A DNA stretch of 64,000 nt from Mya arenaria (taxonomy: Eukaryota > Mollusca > Bivalvia > Myida > Myidae), in assembly GCF_026914265.1 (NCBI RefSeq), contig NC_069138.1:26007262-26071261 (forward strand). The letters run 5' to 3'. Shown here one piece after another: positions 58,864 through 64,000 of the stretch. The notes beneath the pieces are model-generated. The model saw nothing but the letters and a program-made list of their open reading frames with translations. It was not told the origin of the DNA and searched no databases. Numbering within the stretch: position 1 is the first letter of the stretch; every line of letters starts with the position of its first letter. A program made the translations under genes and the position numbers.

Positions 58864-61800
58864 CTGTATTTGTTATTCATACATTAGTGTAATATATTTA
58901 TTCACAAAAGCAAGCGTGCGGTCGCGTGAAGCACTTTCAGACCTACTTGTTGACGAACCTATTTCTTATTCACATGCTCTGGCATTAATGTACCTATAAT
59001 GTATTTTCACAACATGCTAACAAGGGGCATGGTTGTGACTATTTAAATGTGTTAGCCCGATTGCTAGGATATTAGAGCTACGCCAGTGGCCTATATTAGC
59101 TGTGACCCTAACAGTTGCTAACCTTTCATTGCCAAGCATTCAAAGTATCATAACATTGTTTATCTCTTAACTCATGCAGCATACATTTCCTGCTAGAATA
59201 GCGTGGATAACCATGTATGATATCGATATTCTTTGAAAGGGTTTAATTGCTGAATAGAATTGACATATATACATTACACTTCCAGTATATTATTTAAGGT
59301 TCATTTGTTGTGAGTATGGTTGCTTTGTATTAAACCGAAATCTAACTTGTTTAACCTTTCTTAACATCTAGTTTATTTATTTTAGTAACATAAAACTTTT
59401 AAAAATTAGATTGCTTAATGATACTTACATAATAAAAGTATGTTACATGAGGCGTAACGTTGGCAGGTCGTGGGAGGAGAGGATCGCAAGTCACAGTGCG
59501 TCCTTTCCCCATCGACACTCAACTATCGGCTTTAAATGTGATGAGGGTGTTTGTAAGTCCATCCCTAAGAAATGTTTGGGTAATATTAGTATGTTGGTAT
59601 TGGATATCCTATTCTTTCTACCATATTGTTATAAAAGGTTCACGTACTGAGCATTCAATTAATTGCATTGAACCTTGGAGGAGTCATATTGTTTCTCCAG
59701 TTGGATTCCATTTTATGGAGAAGATGTTTGTGTCTTGAAGTACGGTATCCGCTAGTTTTTGATCGAGTCAATAACAATGCTGTTATTATGCCTGTTTACC
59801 CTAAACCATATTGGTGCCATTCAAAATGTCAGTGCTTGCTGATTGCTAATATTTATGGTAAATGGACGAAAAGGCACCACAACTAAAGTAAATGCATTTT
59901 CTAATTGTGATCTTTATTTTGGTAAATCGATTCTGAAATAACCTATTTTTGCAATTTTCAAGGCCAAAAAAGTTTGTTTGTAATATAGTTTTCGTTAATA
60001 TGTTTACTTATATCTCCACTCATCAAACACGTTCATGATACTATAGTGCGTGGTCCACATTCAAACAGCTCGAATGATACATCAGAGGTAAATATCAATT
60101 GATTTTATTGTATTTTGTGAATAAATTGGCAATTTGTAGAAACTGCTTTATTTGTTTTATATAAGATAAAGTAAACATATGAAGTGAGATTTTTCCTAAT
60201 TTTTCAAATATTGTTTTACTCCTTTTAAAAGAGCATTCTCTAATAGAATATATTGATTATAAACTTCAATTGGTCAATATTCCAAAGAAAACATATTTAA
60301 CAGTGAAATATGTTATTGAGAACAATTCATTGTTTTTAAGATATTTTTACTCAGGTACAGTATTGGTCGTATATTAAGTAGTCTCTTGAACATAAACAAA
60401 AGGTTTTTATCAACACGTTGTTGAAAAATACGTTTTTTTTTTAAAAAAAGGATAAAAACATACAATATTTTGAACCTTGCCAAGCTCTTATGTGACAAAA
60501 TGAGTTAAAATTTGGATTGAGGTTAAATGAAGTATTTTTGTAATATATGGGCTTGTTATTTTCTTAGATTCAATACGAACAAACACTATAAACAATATAA
60601 AACACTTTATTGCGTATCAAGTCGATAGTAACAATTTTGAAATTAAGTGAGATATAAAAAAAAACACATTTTCATTCATATGTTTATGGGCTGATTACAA
60701 ATGTTTCAACTATGAAATCATCATTTAAATATTTATATATCTTTGTAACAAGTGATTTATAGTATTCTAAAAAAAACTTATTTTGACGGGCTTTCAGTAC
60801 GTATGAACAGGCAGTCAGGATTCAATGCATGTCACACAGATCCACAGATTTCATGTCAGAGACAAATATTTGTCCAAACTAGTTCCATCACCAAAATGCA
60901 ACTTACATGTAATCTTGACCTCTTACACGAATATGGGCAAACGTATGGTTAAGAAATTAACATGATAATAGAAAAGTGTTGTGTTTAGAAAAAGACGCCC
61001 TGTTTAAATTGCTTCGAAATTGTTTTATGGAGATAAACCTCTAGAAGTTGAAAATATATTTTATTAATTACTAGGTACTACAAAGGTCGTTTTGTACCCA
61101 ATCAAAGCACTTTAGCTGGTATAGTTAAAAGGCATCAAATACTATGTCAGTGAACGTCAAACCTTTTATATTAGTGCCAGGGACAGTATGTGAACGATTC
61201 GATTCTTTTGTTGTTTCAATACAATATAATTAGTATTAGATTTGGGGACTAAGTTAGAATAAATAGAACGTATACATTTGAAATTCTGCAAAGATTTTAA
61301 CATGTTAAATCATCAAAATGTACAACAGCTGTGTAAGGTGAGCTAGGTATATATATATATGCCGCTTTAAGGGCAAAGAATATTCGAAACTACATCTAAC
61401 AAGTATACAAGTGTGAGTCCAAACAGTAGCGTAAAGTCACCAAAACACTCACAAAGACAGCTAAAACGCTATTACACGCTTATTTTTGACAACAATATGT
61501 TTTTAAAAAATAGAACCAATATTAACGCTAAACCTGTAATACAATTAAAACTGCAAAGAACAGGCCAGAAGCTACCAAAGAAATGATAATACTGTGTAAA
61601 GGCACAAGGGCATAAGGTCAAGGCACAACAGGGATATGTTTTAAAACTTACGAATAAAAGAGGACCCTCAGCATGGCTAGGATGATATATATAAAACAGG
61701 GCTCAGTCTAGGTAGGGCTGAGAATAAGAAAAACATAAAAAGGCAATAATGTTTTCGATTTATTTCTAACCAATGCTGGATAATGTGAATGTCCATGTTT

Positions 61801-63903
61801 ACCGGTATATATCCCGTTCTATGATGCATAATTTTCTTACAACAGGTGTTTGTGATGGGGAGGTACCGGGGCGATTGCCGTCAACAGATGGATTTATTTT
61901 TGGCAGAAGCGATGACTGTGTGGCAGGTCGCATCATTTCAGGTATAATGAGAAGCAACGACGCTGCTATTGAATTTAACCTTAGTTACTTAAATGTCCAC
62001 CTTGGAGGAGTAATGTTATTTTCCCAGTTAAACAAAATAAATGTAAGAAATCCATTTTTGTCCAAATTTGTTCAAGATTTACACCAAAATGCAACACAAG
62101 GTTTTTCGCAAATGGAAGCCTTTAATTATGCAATATAAGCGCATTACGAAAAAATAAAGCAGTTTTTGTCAAATGCTGATAACGAGAATAAAAGTTGTTG
62201 CTTATGTAATAAACGGAGGACAAGCCAATCCGTTGATAAGGAGCATGGTTTTCCACAACAATGTTGACAAGATATAGCATATGCAAAATTGGACACACCG
62301 GAGGACAAGCCCGTATGCGAAACTGTGTGCAGGTTTTGCATGCGCGGTTTCGGGTATGAAGAAGAAATATCTGTATTCATTTTATTTAATACATATAACA
62401 TTTATGTTTTAACTAGACCAGTATGTGGGGGCAGCATTTTGTGGTGTCTTAACGACAAGGATCTGTCGATGTACGAATGGAATACGTGCAGGATTGTTAT
62501 TGCTAGGAGACGGTTGTTACAGTCTTTGTACGATTCAGGTTTGTTGCAAACGTTTTCCATTTCAGTCTATTTGTATTTTTTTTAAACCATTTCGGCTCAG
62601 ATTGTATTACTTATAAAATATTTATTAAAGGAATGAATAAATCCGATTATGAACGGAATGCATCACTACAACAAAAAAAACAAAACAAATGTAACTACAC
62701 ATCGAACTAAATATTAATCCTCCTTTCAATGTTTTCAGTTTTTACTGCGCCTCGTATTCCCACTATGCTCGATGAGCATTGCAATATCCAGTGTTGTATT
62801 GCCATACTGGGCCTGGGGTGAAACAGACGACGTAGCAGTTGGTCTCTTTAAATGCTGCAATTTTACTGAGGAAAATAGCAATTCTAACATCAGCGAGTGT
62901 TCACCATTGTCTGATTGTTTTCCATCAGAATCTAGTAAGTTTTTGACGATAGATCTCTCGAGAAAAAGATTTTTCATGCGAATCTAGTAATTGTGCATTG
63001 TTTATTATTACAATACATAAACGAATGAATAGCCTGGAAATATCCTTTCTGTAAGAAAACAGAAGAAGGATTTTGATATAGGTTCCTGAATGTATGACAA
63101 AGGCATATGAATTTATTCCTTAATATAATGTTTCATTCAAAATTGAATTTTTATGACAGCTCTTCTCATGAATTTAAGACATGGTAACTAATACGTTACT
63201 GGGATGTTATTTATTCATGTTTAATGACATGTACATACTAAGTGGTATTTCTATCAACACATTCTATGAGTAAATGCATTTTTTAAAAATTGCAATCTTA
63301 TGCATACTTGATTAACAAATTATTTTATGTGGTAAAATGAGTTTAGATTGAGACCGAGAATTGGCTTGAGTATTTGGGCTTGGCCCTTATTTTTTCGAAA
63401 TATCTGAACTTAATGTTTCTGGTTTATGATTGTTTGTTTTGTGTTATATTTCTTTGGCGTTTACCCTGTGCCATTAAACGGGGTTTATGTTTAAAATTTC
63501 GGCTACTGAGCTTGTTTCCGTAGATTTATTTTATAAATATTAAGCGTAACAAGCAAGTATGACATGTCATTCAGCCAAGTACCTTACCTAAACAAAATAG
63601 TGCATCATGACTATAATAATTAAACTTCTAAAATGTGAATTGTACAGAACACTTACCGATGTCCGATGACAAAAAGACGAAAAAACGTTACACGACTAGA
63701 AACATACTTTTAGATGTTAACTAATTTGTGTCTACTTGTTTTAGATGTTTATTCGCTCATCAAGGCAGCTGCCGGTCTACAAATCACATACATTGTTGTC
63801 CACGGTATAACTATCTTACTTACAACAATAAGCCAGCTAATAAGAGATTCGGATGAAAGAAAAAGATGTCAATTTTACAATGGAATGGTTGTATTTTTTG
63901 CAG
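57380..63903 (+). CDS. Gene E: fifth paralog, incomplete at the window end
   Basis: Exons that join in phase: 57380-57404 (MGGQGSKT), 61846-61941 (VCDGEVPGRLPSTDG), 62417-62538 (short Cys exon, CGVLTTRICRCTNG...GDGCYSLCTIQ), 62739-62934 (TM1 and loop, GLFKCCNFTEEN), 63745-63903 (TM2). The TM3-TM6 exon must lie beyond 64000. Two more homologous exons lie between: 58142-58220 (damaged GEVPGR exon) and 60047-60087 (VRGPHSNSSNDTSE), but the partner of the latter (the TTPLLHQD exon) is missing, so it cannot be used in frame with the Cys exon. The layout repeats that of locus D, with its second start exon not found. Confidence 0.6.
58142..58220 (+). pseudogene. Damaged GEVPGR exon of gene E (or new start exon)
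   Basis: Homologous to the 96-nt exons of C and D but only 79 nt. Read in the family phase it gives DVSDGEVQ and then TGA. In another frame an ATG at the exon's first base gives MSQMEKYSDGCSHDKYEDSV then AGRIVAG, recovering the conserved end (normally DDCVAGRIISG) with phase 1 out. It is thus broken as an internal exon, but would work as an initiating exon if transcription began nearby. Confidence 0.6.
58815..58861. repeat. (TA)n microsatellite
   Basis: Uninterrupted TA run of about 46 bp inside the first intron of gene E. Confidence 0.95.
60047..60087 (+). CDS. Orphan 41-nt Ser/Asn-rich exon of locus E
   Basis: Flanked by AG and GTAAAT, phase 1 to 0, encoding VRGPHSNSSNDTSE, almost identical to the 44522 exon of locus D. 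Homology to D ends shortly after, and the expected phase 0-to-1 partner exon is lost. Including it would shift the frame at every later phase-1 exon. Splicing straight to the phase-0 TM1 exon (62739) would be in frame. Confidence 0.55.
63451..63530. repeat. Short dispersed repeat, copy 3 of 3
   Basis: 'TCTTTGGCGTTTACCCTGTG', then 'CCATTAAACGGGGTTTATG' and 'GAGCTTGTTTCCGTAG'; same family as 11695-11770 and 33427-33500. In the intron between the TM1 and TM2 exons of gene E. Confidence 0.75.
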
Positions 63904-64000
63904 GTAATATATTTTTCTTCCTTCTGATATTTGTCCAATCAATAAATGCAACAACTCGACCTCCAACTATAATGTTGTATTTTACTTACATAAATCTTCT

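Overview
This is eukaryotic genomic DNA: AT-rich, with many small introns bounded by GT/AG, dense with microsatellites, foldback/MITE-type elements, and relics of mariner, Tc1, PIF/Harbinger and LINE elements. The repeat families (GC-rich foldbacks, 'GCTGCACTCTCA' foldbacks, 145-bp tandem units) look like those common in bivalve molluscs. That assignment is inferred from pattern memory, not tested. No bacterial genes, rRNA or CRISPR arrays were seen.

The only recognisable host genes are five head-to-tail, plus-strand paralogs of one multi-exon gene family: A (2821-10121), B (18739-24706), C (31258-37501), D (42377/45719-50820) and E (57380 to beyond the window). I assembled the exons by hand from homology, GT/AG sites and phase. 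The models for A (432 aa), C (406 aa) and D (433 aa) are open from ATG to stop. Every member ends in the same membrane module: TM1, an extracellular loop with a claudin/PMP22-like signature (W, then GLFxxC, then C) and a conserved NFT glycosylation site, TM2, then a last exon with TM3 to TM6. In front of it is a Cys-rich exon of very variable length (34 to 139 codons), short Ser-rich exons, and a repeated module built on GEVPGRMPSA.

The N-terminal half is modular. Internal exons or exon pairs are all phase 1 to phase 1, so they can be duplicated, lost or skipped without changing frame, and the five copies show this having happened. A and B begin MEK... and carry the GEVPGR repeat several times inside one exon. 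C, D-upstream and E begin MGGQGSKT, a good N-myristoylation signal. The downstream start of D begins MAEQRYKT and cannot be myristoylated. Locus D has two start exons, each with a copy of a conserved promoter block, and could make proteins with different N-termini from one membrane module.

Several copies carry lesions or variants: gene A has an in-frame TGA just before TM6, gene B has a TAA inside its long Cys exon (a phase-compatible internal acceptor lies downstream), and one exon of E is damaged. Between and inside the genes are minisatellites of 48, 51 and 57 bp and several mobile-element relics. Regions 10.1-16.4, 24.7-31.0, 37.5-42.1 and 50.8-57.0 kb hold no host gene that I can see.

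The protein family is one I do not recognise by name. The working idea (inference) is a lineage-specific, lipid-anchored, six-pass claudin-like membrane protein family that diversifies its cytoplasmic N-terminus by exon shuffling.
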